Counted from the stretch's first letter, positions 34,821-45,479 are shown. The stretch: DNA of 64,000 bases from Borrelia maritima (GCF_008931845.1 NZ_CP044535.1:806001-870000); one strand, 5' to 3'. Numbers and translations are program-made. The notes: generated by a model not told the origin, from the sequence alone.

Positions 34821-36266
34821 ATGATAAAGGGCACGGGACATATGATTGTAAGTATTGCAAATGATCGTGGCATGAGTGTGGATTCTATTAGAAAGACAAT
34901 CAAAGAATCGGTATTGATAGCTTATAAAAAGTATTTTGGAAGCAATGAGAATGCTTTTGTTCAGTTTGATGATAATACTGGAGATTTGGTAGTTTATGCA
35001 AAAAAGAAAATTGTAGAGGATGTAAAAGATTCTTTGCTTGAAATATTAGCAAAAGATATCTCAAAGGAAAATATTGTAGAAGGTGATTATGCTTATATTG
35101 AAATTAATCCTAAAGTTTTTGATAGACTTTCTATTCAGGTTGCAAAACAAAGAACCAAAAATGATTTGCAAGGAATTGAAGATAATGAGATTTTGTCGGA
35201 ATTTAAAAACAAATTAAATAAAGTTGTTATTGGATATGTTCAACAAAATAGAAATGGGGATCTTTATGTTAATCTTGGCAATACGGATGGTATAATCCCT
35301 AAAAAGTATCAGTCTCCAAGAGAAGTTTATAGTCTTAACGATAAGATTAGAGCTTTAGTTTATAATGTCAAAAAGGGAAAAAATGGTATTGAGGTTATTC
35401 TTTCTAGAACCCATCCAAAATTTATTGAAGAGCTTTTAGCGCTTGAAATTCCTGAAATTGAAGAAGGCATTATTAAGATTCATAAAATAGTGCGTGATCC
35501 GGGTTACAGAATCAAAGTAGCTGTTTATTCTGAAAAAGAAGAGATTGATCCTGTTGGTCCTTGCATAGGTCAAAAAGGAGTCAGAATTCAATCTATAATT
35601 AAGGAACTTGAAGGAGAAAAAATAGATATTATTCCTTATAGCAAAGACATTAAAGAATTCATAAAAGATTCTTTAACTCCTTCAAAAATAGATCATGTTT
35701 ATATCCTTGATGAGGATTTGCATAAAGCTTTAGTAGTTGTTAGCGATGATCAACTTTCCCTTGCCATAGGTAAGATGGGTCAAAATGTTAGACTTGCTAA
35801 TAGACTTCTTGACTGGGCTATTGATGTTAAAACCAGCAGTCAATTTGCAGAAATGAAAGCTAATTCAGAGTTTAAGCAAGAAACACTTGAGATGTTTGAT
35901 AAAGTCATGCAAGATGTTGCTGAAGAAGAACAATTTGAGGAAATCAACAAAATAAGTGATCTTAAATTGCTCGATTCTTCTGTGATTTCTAATTTATCAA
36001 AAGAGGGACTTAATGATATTAACAATTTTTTGCAAGCAGATGAAGGGGTTCTTTTTAATCTTGGAGTCAGTTATGAAAAACAAGAAGAAATTAACAAAAT
36101 ATTAAAAGAGGGAATGATAATAATTGCTAATGACAATAGTGAGTCTACGGAAAAGATAGAAGAAGAAGAGCTTCTTTGTCCTGAATGTGGCGCTGTTATT
36201 AATGAAAATATGACCTCCTGTCCGGGTTGTAAAATAGGGCTTAGTTTTGAGTTTGAGGAGGAGTAG
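34821..36266 (+). CDS. nusA: NusA transcription termination/antitermination factor with C-terminal zinc ribbon
   Basis: 481 aa; GGAGGAG five bases before ATG 34821. N-terminal RNAP-binding domain (SIANDRGMSVDSIRKTIKESVL), S1 domain (VVIGYVQQNRNGDLYVNLGNTDGIIP), and two KH domains (VGPCIGQKGVRIQSI; LSLAIGKMGQNVRLANRL). A C-terminal tail ends CPEC-x11-CPGC, a likely zinc ribbon not present in E. coli NusA, in place of its AR repeats. Located between rimP and infB as usual. Confidence 0.95.
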   Translation: MIKGTGHMIVSIANDRGMSVDSIRKTIKESVLIAYKKYFGSNENAFVQFDDNTGDLVVYAKKKIVEDVKDSLLEILAKDISKENIVEGDYAYIEINPKVFDRLSIQVAKQRTKNDLQGIEDNEILSEFKNKLNKVVIGYVQQNRNGDLYVNLGNTDGIIPKKYQSPREVYSLNDKIRALVYNVKKGKNGIEVILSRTHPKFIEELLALEIPEIEEGIIKIHKIVRDPGYRIKVAVYSEKEEIDPVGPCIGQKGVRIQSIIKELEGEKIDIIPYSKDIKEFIKDSLTPSKIDHVYILDEDLHKALVVVSDDQLSLAIGKMGQNVRLANRLLDWAIDVKTSSQFAEMKANSEFKQETLEMFDKVMQDVAEEEQFEEINKISDLKLLDSSVISNLSKEGLNDINNFLQADEGVLFNLGVSYEKQEEINKILKEGMIIIANDNSESTEKIEEEELLCPECGAVINENMTSCPGCKIGLSFEFEEE

Positions 36267-36268
36267 GT

Positions 36269-38818
36269 TTGCCGAAAAATATTGATGATATTAAAAATGA
36301 AGATGGTAAAAAAATTAAGATTATTAAATTAAAAAAGAAGGTGGTAAAAATTGTAACACATAGCGATTTGGGCAGCAAAAATAATTCAAATAGTTCTATT
36401 GATTTGCATAAGCACAACAACAAAGCTGAATATTCACAAGATAGAGACAATAGAGCTGGTGGATATTCACAAAACAGAGATAACAGAACTGGTGGATATT
36501 CGCAAAACAGAGATAACAGAACTGGTGGATATTCACAAAACAGAGATAACAGAACTGGTGGATATTCGCAAAACAGAGATAACAGAACTGGTGGATATTC
36601 ACAAAACAGAGATAATAGAACCGGTGGATATTTACAAAACAGAGATAATAGAACCGGTGGATATTTACAAAACAGAGATAATAGAACCGGTGGATATTTG
36701 CAAAGCAGGGGAAATAGAGCTGGCGGATATGCGCAAAACAGAGATGCTTTAGCTTCTCAATATCAAGGTTTTGCAAAGAAAACATATGTTGCTAAAAATA
36801 GCTTTCAGAATAAAAATACTACTTCCATGTCTTTTAGAAGAGTTATAAAACCCAAAGTTTCCTCTATTGTTAACAGTCCATCTTCAGCAGATTCTGAGAA
36901 TAGCAAAGAGTTAAATCGTAAGCTTGGTGAGAAGAAAAAACAACAACAAGAAAGTCAAAAAAGCTATAAGAGGAAAAAAGCAGAAACTGAAAGCAAAACA
37001 ATTGAACAAAAGGTTTTTGAACAACTTCAAAAAAAGAAAAGAGATAATTTGGCTAATCCCATTCCAAAATCAATTGATATTATGGGCAGTATTACTGTTT
37101 CTGATCTTGCAAGAAAGATGAATTTAAAATCTTCTGATTTGATTGCTAAATTAATGGGTTTGGGTGTAATGGTGACTATTAATGAAAAGATAGATTCTGA
37201 TACAGCAACTATTTTGGTTGAAGAATATGGTTCAAAAGTTAATGTTGTTTCTATTTATGATGAAACGGTTATAGAAGAAGAAGTTGAAGATCAAAGCAAA
37301 AGAATTGAAAAACCACCTGTTATTACAATAATGGGGCATGTTGACCATGGTAAAACCAGGCTACTTTCTGTGCTTCAAAATGTAGATATAAATCAAACAG
37401 AATCCGGGGGTATTACTCAACATATTGGAGCCTATACTATTGTTTACAATGGCAGGGAAATAACATTTTTAGATACTCCTGGTCATGAAGCTTTTACCGT
37501 GATGAGAAGTCGTGGAGCTCAAGTTACAGATATTGTTGTTCTTGTTGTGTCGGCAATTGATGGTGTTATGCCTCAAACTATTGAGGCTATTAATCATGCA
37601 AAAGAAGCAAATGTTCCGATTATTGTTGCTATAAATAAGATTGATTTGCCAGATTCAAATCCTGATAAGATTAAACATCAGCTTTCAGAATATAACTTGA
37701 TACCTGAGGATTGGGGAGGAGACACTATTTTTGTATTGATTTCTGCTCTTAAAAATATAGGAATTTCTGACCTTCTTGATATGATTCTTTTGCAGTCAGA
37801 TATGATGTTATTAAAGGCAAACCCATCTAAAAGAGCGATTGGGAAAGTGCTTGATGCAAAGATTGATTTGGGACGGGGAATAGTTTGTTCTGTTATTATT
37901 GAGGATGGAACTCTTTATGTGGGAGATTCTTTTGTGGGTGGAGCGTGCTATGGCAAAGTTAAGGCATTAATTAGTGACAAGGGCGCTTCTGTTAAGAGCG
38001 TTGGACCCGCTAAGGCTATTAGTGTTTTAGGATTTTCTTCAATGCCTCAGGCCGGAGATCCTTTTCAAGTGACTAAAACTGAAAAAGAAGCAAAATTGAT
38101 TAGTTCTAAAAGACAAGATCTTAAAAAATATGAATCTTCTAAAAATGTAAAGAAAGTTACCATGTTAAATCTTTATGATTCAATAAAAGAAGGAACGCTT
38201 AAAGAGCTTAAAATAATTTTAAAAGCAGATGTTCAAGGTTCAGTTGAAGCTTTAAAGAATTCTCTTGAAAAATTAACAAATGATGAGGTTCGAGTAAGAG
38301 TTGTGCACTCATCAGTAGGTGTAATAACTGAAACAGATATTAGCTTTGCTTCAGCAAGTGATGCTATTGTTATTGGATTCCATGTAAGACCCACTGCAAA
38401 AGCTCAGGTATTTGCAGATCAGGAAAAAGTTGAGATTAGAAAGTATAATGTTATTTATGATGTTATAAGCGATGTTAAATCAGTTCTTGAGGGAATGCTT
38501 GAGCCAGATGTTGAGCAGCAGTTTATTGGCTTTGCTGAAGTGAGGGCTGTAATCAATGTCCCTAAAGTTGGGGTAATAGCTGGTTGCTATGTTTCTAGGG
38601 GGGTAATAAAACGAGATGCGATTACTAATGTGATGAGAGATGGTTTACAAATTCATTCTGGTAAAATATCATCTTTAAAACGATTTAAAGATGACGTTAA
38701 AGAAGTTGCTGAGCAATATGAGTGTGGTGTTATGATTGATAACTATGCTAATATTAAAGAAGGAGATATAATTGAAGCATTTGAGATAAAAAAGGTAAAA
38801 AAATCTTTTAAAACTTAG
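36269..38818 (+). CDS. infB: Translation initiation factor IF-2 with tandem repeat N-terminus
   Basis: 849 aa; TTG start two bases after nusA. The N-terminal basic region holds about ten 11-residue repeats ([11 protein letters not shown], residues ~54-163). Then come a charged coil, an IF2-N segment, the GTPase (GHVDHGKT 356-363, [18 protein letters not shown]) and domains II-IV ending in [14 protein letters not shown]. It delivers initiator tRNA to the 30S subunit. Catalytic parts are intact; only the repeat region is unusual. Confidence 0.97.
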   Translation: MPKNIDDIKNEDGKKIKIIKLKKKVVKIVTHSDLGSKNNSNSSIDLHKHNNKAEYSQDRDNRAGGYSQNRDNRTGGYSQNRDNRTGGYSQNRDNRTGGYSQNRDNRTGGYSQNRDNRTGGYLQNRDNRTGGYLQNRDNRTGGYLQSRGNRAGGYAQNRDALASQYQGFAKKTYVAKNSFQNKNTTSMSFRRVIKPKVSSIVNSPSSADSENSKELNRKLGEKKKQQQESQKSYKRKKAETESKTIEQKVFEQLQKKKRDNLANPIPKSIDIMGSITVSDLARKMNLKSSDLIAKLMGLGVMVTINEKIDSDTATILVEEYGSKVNVVSIYDETVIEEEVEDQSKRIEKPPVITIMGHVDHGKTRLLSVLQNVDINQTESGGITQHIGAYTIVYNGREITFLDTPGHEAFTVMRSRGAQVTDIVVLVVSAIDGVMPQTIEAINHAKEANVPIIVAINKIDLPDSNPDKIKHQLSEYNLIPEDWGGDTIFVLISALKNIGISDLLDMILLQSDMMLLKANPSKRAIGKVLDAKIDLGRGIVCSVIIEDGTLYVGDSFVGGACYGKVKALISDKGASVKSVGPAKAISVLGFSSMPQAGDPFQVTKTEKEAKLISSKRQDLKKYESSKNVKKVTMLNLYDSIKEGTLKELKIILKADVQGSVEALKNSLEKLTNDEVRVRVVHSSVGVITETDISFASASDAIVIGFHVRPTAKAQVFADQEKVEIRKYNVIYDVISDVKSVLEGMLEPDVEQQFIGFAEVRAVINVPKVGVIAGCYVSRGVIKRDAITNVMRDGLQIHSGKISSLKRFKDDVKEVAEQYECGVMIDNYANIKEGDIIEAFEIKKVKKSFKT
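36428..36757 (+). repeat. 33-bp tandem repeat in infB (10 units)
   Basis: Ten contiguous in-frame 33-bp units begin at 36428, 36461, 36494 and so on to 36725. Units 1-5 (36461-36625) are nearly identical and alternate TCACAA / TCGCAA at the Ser-Gln codons, so the recent expansion involved 66-bp pairs. Units 6-8 carry TTACAA or TTGCAA (Leu) and the AACCGG variant; the first and last units are degenerate. All six frames stay largely open here, which creates spurious reading frames. The copy number is probably variable between strains. Confidence 0.95.
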
Positions 38819-38841
38819 CAGTGTTTTATTTATATGTGTTT

Positions 38842-39204
38842 ATGTATAAGGATATAAAAAAGTTCAAACTTGAGAGTTTAATTGCTCAAGAAATTGGAAA
38901 TTTAATAGTAAGTAGGGGAATTAAAGATCCCAGAATTCATTTATTTTTAACTGTGGTTAAAGTAGAATTTTCAAAAGATTTAATAAATGCTAAGGTGTTT
39001 ATAGGTTCAATCAAGGAAGGTGCTTCTTTAGACAATGCAGTTAAAGCTTTAAATAATGCTAAGGGATTTATTCAAGGTGAAATTGTTAAGCGAATTAAAG
39101 TTAGAAGTACTCCTAAATTATTATTTGTTAAGGATGATTCTCTTTCTAAATCATTTTATGTTAATAAGATAATTGAAGGATTAAATACTACAAGAGAGAA
39201 TTAA
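38842..39204 (+). CDS. rbfA: Ribosome-binding factor A
   Basis: About 120 aa. [26 protein letters not shown] and KVFIGSI fit RbfA (single KH domain, 30S maturation and cold adaptation). The frame opens at GTG 38821, but ATG 38842 gives the normal N-terminus; no ribosome site is evident for either, so coupling to infB is likely. Confidence 0.88.
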   Translation: MYKDIKKFKLESLIAQEIGNLIVSRGIKDPRIHLFLTVVKVEFSKDLINAKVFIGSIKEGASLDNAVKALNNAKGFIQGEIVKRIKVRSTPKLLFVKDDSLSKSFYVNKIIEGLNTTREN

Positions 39205-39206
39205 AT

Positions 39207-40055
39207 TTGAAAAATGGATTCCTTTTGATTAATAAAGAACAAGGTAAAACTTCTTTTAAAACTCTTTCCCCTATAAAAAAATATTTTAATACAAATCGTG
39301 TTGGGCATGCTGGTACGCTTGATAAGTTTGCAAGTGGAATTTTGATTGTTCTTATAGGAAAATATACAAAGCTTTCAAGCTATTTTACTTCTTTAGATAA
39401 AGAGTATGTAGCAGACTTTAGATTTGGATTAGAAACAGATACTCTTGATCCAAATGGAAGGATAGTTCGTAAAACAGATTATATTCCTAATTTAGAGGAT
39501 ATAGCTTTAAAGCTTAAAGATTTTGTTGGAGAGATTTATCAAAGTCCCCCTAGATTTTCTTCTGTTCATATTGATGGTAGTAGGGCTTATAAACTTGCTT
39601 TAAATGGAAAATATTTTGAAATCAAAAAACGAAGAGTAAATGTTTATGATATTCAAATATTAAGTTATGATTTTAGCTCTTCTTTGCTTAGTTTAAAAAT
39701 TAACTGTTCAAAAGGTACTTATATTAGGAGTATTGCAAGAGATTTGTCTTGTTCTTTAAATTCTTGTGCTTATGTTAGTAATTTAAAAAGAACTAAGGTA
39801 GGCATGTTTCGCTTAAAAGATTCTACATTGTGTGAAAATTTAAGTAAAGCTTCCTTGATTACTCTAGAATCTTTAAACTTTTTTGAAAAAGTTTACATTG
39901 ATTCTAGCAAGATAAATCTTGTTAGAAACGGGGGTTACATTGAAATTCAAATTAATATTAATGAATTTAAGGTTTTAAAATCTAGAGAAGGGGAAATATT
40001 ATCGGTTATTCAAGGAATAGGTTTAAATAAATATAAATATGTTATTATGTTTTAG
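39207..40055 (+). CDS. truB: TruB, tRNA pseudouridine-55 synthase
   Basis: 282 aa, TTG start two bases after rbfA. GFLLINKEQGKTSF, the catalytic GHAGTLDKFASG (Asp near residue 41), and RFSSVHIDGSRAYKLA plus CSKGTYIRSIARDL identify TruB. It modifies U55 in the T loop. The next gene, rpsO, has its own leader, so the operon may end or be internally promoted here. Confidence 0.96.
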   Translation: MKNGFLLINKEQGKTSFKTLSPIKKYFNTNRVGHAGTLDKFASGILIVLIGKYTKLSSYFTSLDKEYVADFRFGLETDTLDPNGRIVRKTDYIPNLEDIALKLKDFVGEIYQSPPRFSSVHIDGSRAYKLALNGKYFEIKKRRVNVYDIQILSYDFSSSLLSLKINCSKGTYIRSIARDLSCSLNSCAYVSNLKRTKVGMFRLKDSTLCENLSKASLITLESLNFFEKVYIDSSKINLVRNGGYIEIQININEFKVLKSREGEILSVIQGIGLNKYKYVIMF

Positions 40056-40135
40056 TTTTATATTTATTTTTTAAACATTTTAATAATTTATTATTAAAGA
40101 TAAAATATAAAAAGAGTAAATTGTTTTTGTGGTTT

Positions 40136-40164
40136 TTGTGATTTTTAATAAAAAATATTATAAT
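40136..40164 (+). promoter_or_regulatory. Promoter of rpsO-pnp
   Basis: TTGTGA (40136-40141), 17-base spacer, perfect TATAAT (40159-40164). The start near 40171 gives a leader of about 68 nt containing the hairpin at 40186-40221. Confidence 0.55.
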
Positions 40165-40185
40165 CTATCTTAGTAGTTAGTTTAA

Positions 40186-40221
40186 ATTATAGCAAGAGGT
40201 TTTTTAGAGCTTTGCTATAAT
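40186..40221 (+). promoter_or_regulatory. rpsO leader hairpin, possible S15 autoregulatory element
   Basis: ATTATAGCAA (40186-40195) and TTGCTATAAT (40212-40221) are perfect 10-bp complements (plus a G-U pair) with a 14-16 base loop. The stem ends six bases before the AGGAG (40227-40231) of rpsO. S15 represses its own mRNA through leader structures in several phyla. The 3' arm also reads as an extended -10 (TGCTATAAT), so a second promoter cannot be ruled out. Confidence 0.5.
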
Positions 40222-40238
40222 GGTATAGGAGTTGCTTT

Positions 40239-40505
40239 ATGATAGATAAAAAGCAAAAACAAAAAATAGTTTCTGAATTTGGGAAAAATGAAAGCGATAC
40301 TGGTTCTGTTGGTGTTCAAATTGCACTTATTACAGGTAGAATAAAGTATTTAACTGAACATTTAAAGACAAATAAAAAAGACCATAGTTCAAAAAGGGGC
40401 TTGTTAAAGTTGGTAGGGCAAAGACGAAGTTTGTTGCGTTATTACCAAAAAAAAGATTTAGAAGCTTATAGAATGTTGATATCTAAACTTGGTCTTAGAA
40501 AATAA
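40239..40505 (+). CDS. rpsO: Ribosomal protein uS15
   Basis: 88 aa, normal size. [24 protein letters not shown] and [23 protein letters not shown] are diagnostic. AGGAG lies seven bases before the ATG. Precedes pnp, the usual pairing. Confidence 0.98.
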   Translation: MIDKKQKQKIVSEFGKNESDTGSVGVQIALITGRIKYLTEHLKTNKKDHSSKRGLLKLVGQRRSLLRYYQKKDLEAYRMLISKLGLRK

Positions 40506-40519
40506 AAAGAGGTTAAATT

Positions 40520-42688
40520 TTGAGGAAAATATTAAAGTTGAAAATAGGTAGAGACGAGTTAGTTTTTGAAACGGGATTTATGGCTAAGCAGGCTAATGGA
40601 TCTGTTCTTGCAACTTATGGAGGATCTTCGGTTCTTGCGACTGTTTGTTGTTCAAGCAATGTAAGAGAAGATTTAGATTTTGTTCCTCTTTCTGTTGAGT
40701 ATAATGAGAAATATTATGCGGCTGGCAAGATTCCAGGGGGATTTATTAAAAGAGAAGGAAAGCCAAAGGATAAAGAAATACTTGTTTCTAGGTTAATAGA
40801 TAGGCCAATGAGACCTCTTTTTGATAAAAGATTTGGTCGAGAAATTCAAGTAATTCCTACTACTTTAGCTACAGATCAGCTTAATCCTCCTGATATTGTT
40901 GGGATGAATGCTGCTTTTACGGCAGTTTTTTTGTCAGACATTCCGTTTAATGGTCCAATTGCAGCTGTTAGAATGGTTTATTTGGATGGCAAGTTTATAG
41001 TAAACCCTTCTTTTGAAGAGATTCATGATTCTGATCTTGATATTGTTGTTGCAGGGAGTTTGAATGGAATTACAATGGTAGAAGGTGGTGCTAATGAAGT
41101 TAGTGAGGATATTTTACTAGCAGCAATAGATGGTGCACATGAATATATTAAGCAAATTTGCAATGCTCAAAAAGAATTTTTAGATATTGTAGGCAAGAAG
41201 GAAAAACTTCCTTTAGCTTTTGAAGAAAAAATATTTGAATTTAAAGAGGAGCTTAGGGATTTTATTTATGCTGAGCTTAAAGAAGCCTGTTTTGTTAAAG
41301 GGAAGCTTAATAGAGATAAAGCTATAACATTGCTGCGAAATAAATCTCATGACCATTTTTCTTCTCTTGATAAGCTAACGGAGAGCAATGAATCTCTTTT
41401 TCATAAAGCTTTTGATGATTTTGAAAAGGAGATTGTTAGAAATTCTATTCTTAACGATAAGATTAGGACAGACGGTCGAGCTCCTAATGAGATAAGAGAT
41501 ATTATTGCTGAAGTTGATATTTTAAATAGAACACATGGATCTGCGCTTTTTACAAGAGGAGAGACACAAGCTTTAGCAGTGACTACTCTTGGTACAAGCA
41601 TTGATGAGCAAATAATGGATGATATTGATGGTGATAAGCGTCTTAATTTTATGCTTCATTACAACTTCCCCCCATTTTCAGTTGGAGAGACTGGCAGGCT
41701 TATGACTGGTAGGCGTGAGATTGGACATGGTCATTTAGCTCAAAGGTCTTTAGAATCAATGGTCCCTGGAAAAAACGATTTTCCATATACTATTAGGGTA
41801 GTTTCTGAGATTTTGGAGTCTAACGGATCTTCTTCAATGGCTACTGTTTGCGCCGGTAGCATGTCTTTAATGTCTGCAGGGGTTCCTGTTAAAAGACAAG
41901 TCGCAGGAATAGCTATGGGTCTTATTAGTGAAGGGGATCAATATGTAGTTTTAAGTGATATTCTTGGAGAAGAAGATCATTTAGGTGATATGGACTTTAA
42001 AGTAGCTGGTACAAAAAATGGAATTACTGGATTTCAAATGGATATTAAGATTGAAAATGTTACTAAACATTTAATGAGAGATGCTCTTGAGCAGGCAAGA
42101 ATAGGTAGGATACATATACTGTCTATTATGAATACTGTAATTTCTGATTCAAGAGTTGGTATATCTAAGTATGCTCCCAAAATTGTTCAACTTCAAATTG
42201 ATATTGACAAGATATCCCTTGTAATAGGATCTACCGGAAAAACCGTTAAGGCCATAACAGATGAATTTGAAGTTAAGGTTCAGATTGAACAAAATGGGAA
42301 AATTATTCTTTTCGGTGATGATGATTTTAAGATGCAAAAAGCTAAAGAAAGAATAGAGAGCATTGTAAGGGAGCCAAAGGTAGGTGAAATTTATGAAGGA
42401 ACTGTTAAAAAGATTAATAGTTTTGGAGCTTTTATTGAACTTACTCCTACAAAGGAAGGATTTTTAAGCACTCGCTTGAAATCCAGAGATAACAAGTATG
42501 GTTCTGGAAGATTTGTAAACGGCAATGGATATTCTAGGTTTGGTGGTGGTACAGATAATATAAGGGGTAATGCGGGATTAGTTAGACCTCCAAAGTTAGA
42601 AGAAGGGCAGCGAATTAAAGTTAGAATAATTGATATAGATAAGTTTGGGAAAATTGATCTTGGAATTGTTAGAGATAAAGATTGTTAA
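40520..42688 (+). CDS. pnp: Polynucleotide phosphorylase
   Basis: 722 aa; TTG start after AGAGG. Two RNase PH domains ([31 protein letters not shown] in pieces; the second with FTRGETQAL and [21 protein letters not shown]), a KH domain ([20 protein letters not shown]), then an S1 domain from about residue 620. The S1 domain is interrupted by a Gly/Asn/Arg-rich insert of about 30 residues ([19 protein letters not shown]). It degrades RNA 3' to 5' and is likely the main exonuclease of the degradosome here. Confidence 0.96.
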   Translation: MRKILKLKIGRDELVFETGFMAKQANGSVLATYGGSSVLATVCCSSNVREDLDFVPLSVEYNEKYYAAGKIPGGFIKREGKPKDKEILVSRLIDRPMRPLFDKRFGREIQVIPTTLATDQLNPPDIVGMNAAFTAVFLSDIPFNGPIAAVRMVYLDGKFIVNPSFEEIHDSDLDIVVAGSLNGITMVEGGANEVSEDILLAAIDGAHEYIKQICNAQKEFLDIVGKKEKLPLAFEEKIFEFKEELRDFIYAELKEACFVKGKLNRDKAITLLRNKSHDHFSSLDKLTESNESLFHKAFDDFEKEIVRNSILNDKIRTDGRAPNEIRDIIAEVDILNRTHGSALFTRGETQALAVTTLGTSIDEQIMDDIDGDKRLNFMLHYNFPPFSVGETGRLMTGRREIGHGHLAQRSLESMVPGKNDFPYTIRVVSEILESNGSSSMATVCAGSMSLMSAGVPVKRQVAGIAMGLISEGDQYVVLSDILGEEDHLGDMDFKVAGTKNGITGFQMDIKIENVTKHLMRDALEQARIGRIHILSIMNTVISDSRVGISKYAPKIVQLQIDIDKISLVIGSTGKTVKAITDEFEVKVQIEQNGKIILFGDDDFKMQKAKERIESIVREPKVGEIYEGTVKKINSFGAFIELTPTKEGFLSTRLKSRDNKYGSGRFVNGNGYSRFGGGTDNIRGNAGLVRPPKLEEGQRIKVRIIDIDKFGKIDLGIVRDKDC

Positions 42689-42694
42689 ATTAAT

Positions 42695-44215
42695 ATGAAG
42701 CTTGTTTTGAATAATTTATTTAAAAGTCGTATTATATGTTTTACTTTATTTTTTTCCTGTCTTACTACAAATAGATCTATTCAAGATTCTCATATTAATG
42801 ATCTTGTAGAGAAAAAAAAAGAAGTAGTTATTACTGATGATAATCAAGCTATTAATGAGAGCAAAGAGAGTGAATTTAAAAGAGATTATTTAACAGGATT
42901 AAAAGACAATGAATCTTTTTTTCTTAGTAATGCTTTTTTAAAAGAAGATAATTTTTATTTTAAAAAAGCTAGAGAAAGTTATGCTAAGAATAATATTGGT
43001 TTGACAAACTATTATTTGAATAAAATAGTAGCTAATGAGAACAAACACAGCAGGGAATTGTTAGCTAAGGCAAATTTGTTTTTCGGGTATGTAAATTATG
43101 AGAATGGTTTTTACGATCTTTCTGAATATAATTTTGATCTCTTTTTAAAAGACTATAAATATTCTCATGCTAGTTTAAGATCAGCTGAATTAAAATATCT
43201 TGTTAAGGAAAAATCAGATGCAATTTCCGCATTTAAAGAGATTAATGAATTTTCTATTTCAGGTTATGACAAAGAGATTTATGCTTTTTTAAGTAATAAA
43301 CTTGGGGTAAGTCATTTAAACTTAAAATCTTTAGGATTTCTTGACAATAGCGTTTTTGACGTATTTGTCTTTAATGAGAATGTATTTGTAACTAATATAT
43401 TAGGTGGGCTTTTAAGATATAATATTAAAAAAAATGATTATAGAGTTTACCTTAAAGATAAAAAAAGTATTTTTTTAAATGGTATTAGAGGTTTTGCCAA
43501 TTATAATGGAGCAATTTACATTGGTGGGAAAAATGTTGTTTATTGTATAGATAGTGCTGACGGAGATTTAAAACAAATAAATACTCCTAATAATGCTGAT
43601 TTTAGCAATGTGCAAACTTTGCTTGGTGTTAGAAATGGAGTATTTGTTGGTACTTTAAATTCTGGGTTATGGTTTTATGATTTAAAAAGTTGGAAAAAGG
43701 TATCACTTGGATCTAATAAAATTTCTTCAATGTGCTTTGATAGTGTGAGAAATTTATTATTAGTTGGGACGGTTGACAAGGCTATTTATAGTATCGATGT
43801 CGATAATTGGGAAAAAATTGAACATTTAGATTTTTTTAGCAAGAATGATAATGAAAAAAATATTAATTTTATAAAAGGATATAAGGATAGTTATTTTGTT
43901 GGAACATATGGTGGTGGTCTTTTTGAATTAAATTTAAGTAAAAGTAGTTATAAGAAGCATGTTATTGCTAATAATATTGATGTTAATTATTTTATGGACA
44001 TGGAGATTAAAGATAAAAAGTTGTTATTTGCAACCTTTGATCATGGATTATTAATTTATGATCCCGAGAATGACAATTGGAATTATTTTGGACCTAATAA
44101 CGGGCTTCTTAATTTGAATTTAATAAAAGTTTCTAGATTTGAAAATTATGTCATACTGGGTACTCTTAATAATGGCTTGGTTTTTGTAGATGAAAATATT
44201 AAAAAACAGTTATGA
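42695..44215 (+). CDS. Putative lipoprotein with TPR-like and beta-propeller repeats
   Basis: 506 aa. The hydrophobic start ends in FFSC (Cys22), a relaxed Borrelia-type lipobox. Residues ~80-190 look helical/TPR-like (FKKARESYAKNNIGLTNYYL). From ~220 there are repeated blades of the type GVFVGTLNSGLWFYDL, LLVGTVDKAIYSIDV, YFVGTYGGGLFEL, LLFATFDHGLLIYDP and VILGTLNNGLVFV, as in two-component-propeller repeats. Ligand unknown. It overlaps the first permease gene by 26 bp, suggesting joint function. Confidence 0.7.
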   Translation: MKLVLNNLFKSRIICFTLFFSCLTTNRSIQDSHINDLVEKKKEVVITDDNQAINESKESEFKRDYLTGLKDNESFFLSNAFLKEDNFYFKKARESYAKNNIGLTNYYLNKIVANENKHSRELLAKANLFFGYVNYENGFYDLSEYNFDLFLKDYKYSHASLRSAELKYLVKEKSDAISAFKEINEFSISGYDKEIYAFLSNKLGVSHLNLKSLGFLDNSVFDVFVFNENVFVTNILGGLLRYNIKKNDYRVYLKDKKSIFLNGIRGFANYNGAIYIGGKNVVYCIDSADGDLKQINTPNNADFSNVQTLLGVRNGVFVGTLNSGLWFYDLKSWKKVSLGSNKISSMCFDSVRNLLLVGTVDKAIYSIDVDNWEKIEHLDFFSKNDNEKNINFIKGYKDSYFVGTYGGGLFELNLSKSSYKKHVIANNIDVNYFMDMEIKDKKLLFATFDHGLLIYDPENDNWNYFGPNNGLLNLNLIKVSRFENYVILGTLNNGLVFVDENIKKQL

Positions 44216-45479
44216 GTCTTACATAATTACTGAATTTTTTAAATATTTTTTAATTACTTTTTTATTTTTCTTTTTCGTATTTTTTATAAATCAAATTTTA
44301 TTTTTTATGAGAATACTTCTTCAAAATTATGTTCCTTTTTTTAAAGCTTTTATTTTTATTATATATTCTCTTCCCATGGTGATTGCCCTTTCTCCCCCTT
44401 TTGCCTCCTTGATTTCAGTAATTCTTACTATTCATAAATTTAAGATTCACAATGAAATTTTAGCTTTTCGTTCAATTGGTATATCAATTTTTGATTTGCT
44501 TGTCCCATTTTTTAAATTGGGAATAGTTATTGCTTTTGTATCTTTTATATCTAATGATATTTTACTTCCACTTGGGTCTATTGGCAGGTTAAAAATTTTT
44601 AATGAAATAAAAGAAGAAATTCCCCATTTGGTATTAAAACCTTATTCAAGCAAACAATATGGAGATTTAATTTTTGTTGCTGGCGAGAAATCGGAAAATG
44701 GATATAAGAATGTAACTTTTTTTGATAACACTAGGCTTAAGGGATTTGATAGAATATTTATAGCAAAAAATCTTGATATTAGAAAAGAAAATTTTCAAGT
44801 TTATTTTATTTTAAGTGATGTTATATCTATTGCTTTAACAGACAATGAAATTGGATTTTATGATTATTTTTATGCAGATAAGATGAAATATTCAATCGAT
44901 CAGGTTACATTTAGCGATGGTTTCTTATTAAATTATGTAACTCCTTCGCAAATGAGCATGAGAGATGTTATAAAATTAATTAAAAAGCAAAACAATTTAA
45001 TTGCAGATTCAAATATAAAAAATAATATAGAAGGGGACTTTTTAAGTTTAAATTTTTCAAATCTTTATTTAAATTATTTATACAATCAAAACTATTATAT
45101 GGATGAATCTTATTTTTTTGAAAATTTAAACTATATGTATAATTTAAATTTAAATTTTAAGCCTTATCAAGATAAAAGCATGAAGCAAAATTTGGCTCTT
45201 TTTAATCTTGAATTTTTTCAAAAAATTAGTTTACCACTTTCAGTTTTATTTTTCATTTTTTTGGCTTTTTCAATGGGAATGTATTCTAATAGGAAGTATT
45301 CTATTATTCTTGAGCTTGTAATTTCAATTATTGTTTGTGTTTTTTATTGGGTAATGTTTATTGGTGGAAAAGTTTATACTGTACAGTATGCACCAAATCC
45401 CATTATTGTTACTATTTTGCCTAATTTGATTTTAGTTGTTGGAGGAGCAATTCTCTTTTTGAGATTATTAAAAAAATGA
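44190..45479 (+). CDS. LptF/LptG (YjgP/YjgQ) family permease
   Basis: 429 aa. Three N-terminal membrane helices (from about residue 13), a large periplasmic beta-jellyroll region, then three C-terminal helices, with early LPMVIALSPPFASLISVILTIHKF typical of the family. In LPS-bearing bacteria LptF and LptG pair with the LptB ATPase to extract LPS. Borrelia has no LPS, so the cargo must be something else, perhaps a glycolipid or lipoprotein-linked lipid (inference). Its start lies within the preceding lipoprotein gene. Confidence 0.88.
   Translation: MKILKNSYESYIITEFFKYFLITFLFFFFVFFINQILFFMRILLQNYVPFFKAFIFIIYSLPMVIALSPPFASLISVILTIHKFKIHNEILAFRSIGISIFDLLVPFFKLGIVIAFVSFISNDILLPLGSIGRLKIFNEIKEEIPHLVLKPYSSKQYGDLIFVAGEKSENGYKNVTFFDNTRLKGFDRIFIAKNLDIRKENFQVYFILSDVISIALTDNEIGFYDYFYADKMKYSIDQVTFSDGFLLNYVTPSQMSMRDVIKLIKKQNNLIADSNIKNNIEGDFLSLNFSNLYLNYLYNQNYYMDESYFFENLNYMYNLNLNFKPYQDKSMKQNLALFNLEFFQKISLPLSVLFFIFLAFSMGMYSNRKYSIILELVISIIVCVFYWVMFIGGKVYTVQYAPNPIIVTILPNLILVVGGAILFLRLLKK

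Noticed and set aside
36428-36757. CRISPR-like array
   Set aside because: Units are contiguous with no unique spacers, are in frame within infB and encode a peptide repeat.
36396-36785. Long open frames on other frames and strand within infB
   Set aside because: They exist only because a 33-bp repeat without stops is read in several frames; no ribosome sites and no homology.
40079-40098. Terminator after truB (TTTAATAA/TTATTAAA)
   Set aside because: The stem is purely A-T with no U-tract; too weak to claim.
40216-40221. Extended -10 (TGCTATAAT) as the main rpsO promoter
   Set aside because: It coincides with the 3' arm of a perfect hairpin and has no -35; the upstream TTGTGA-N17-TATAAT fits better. 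It is kept only as an alternative.
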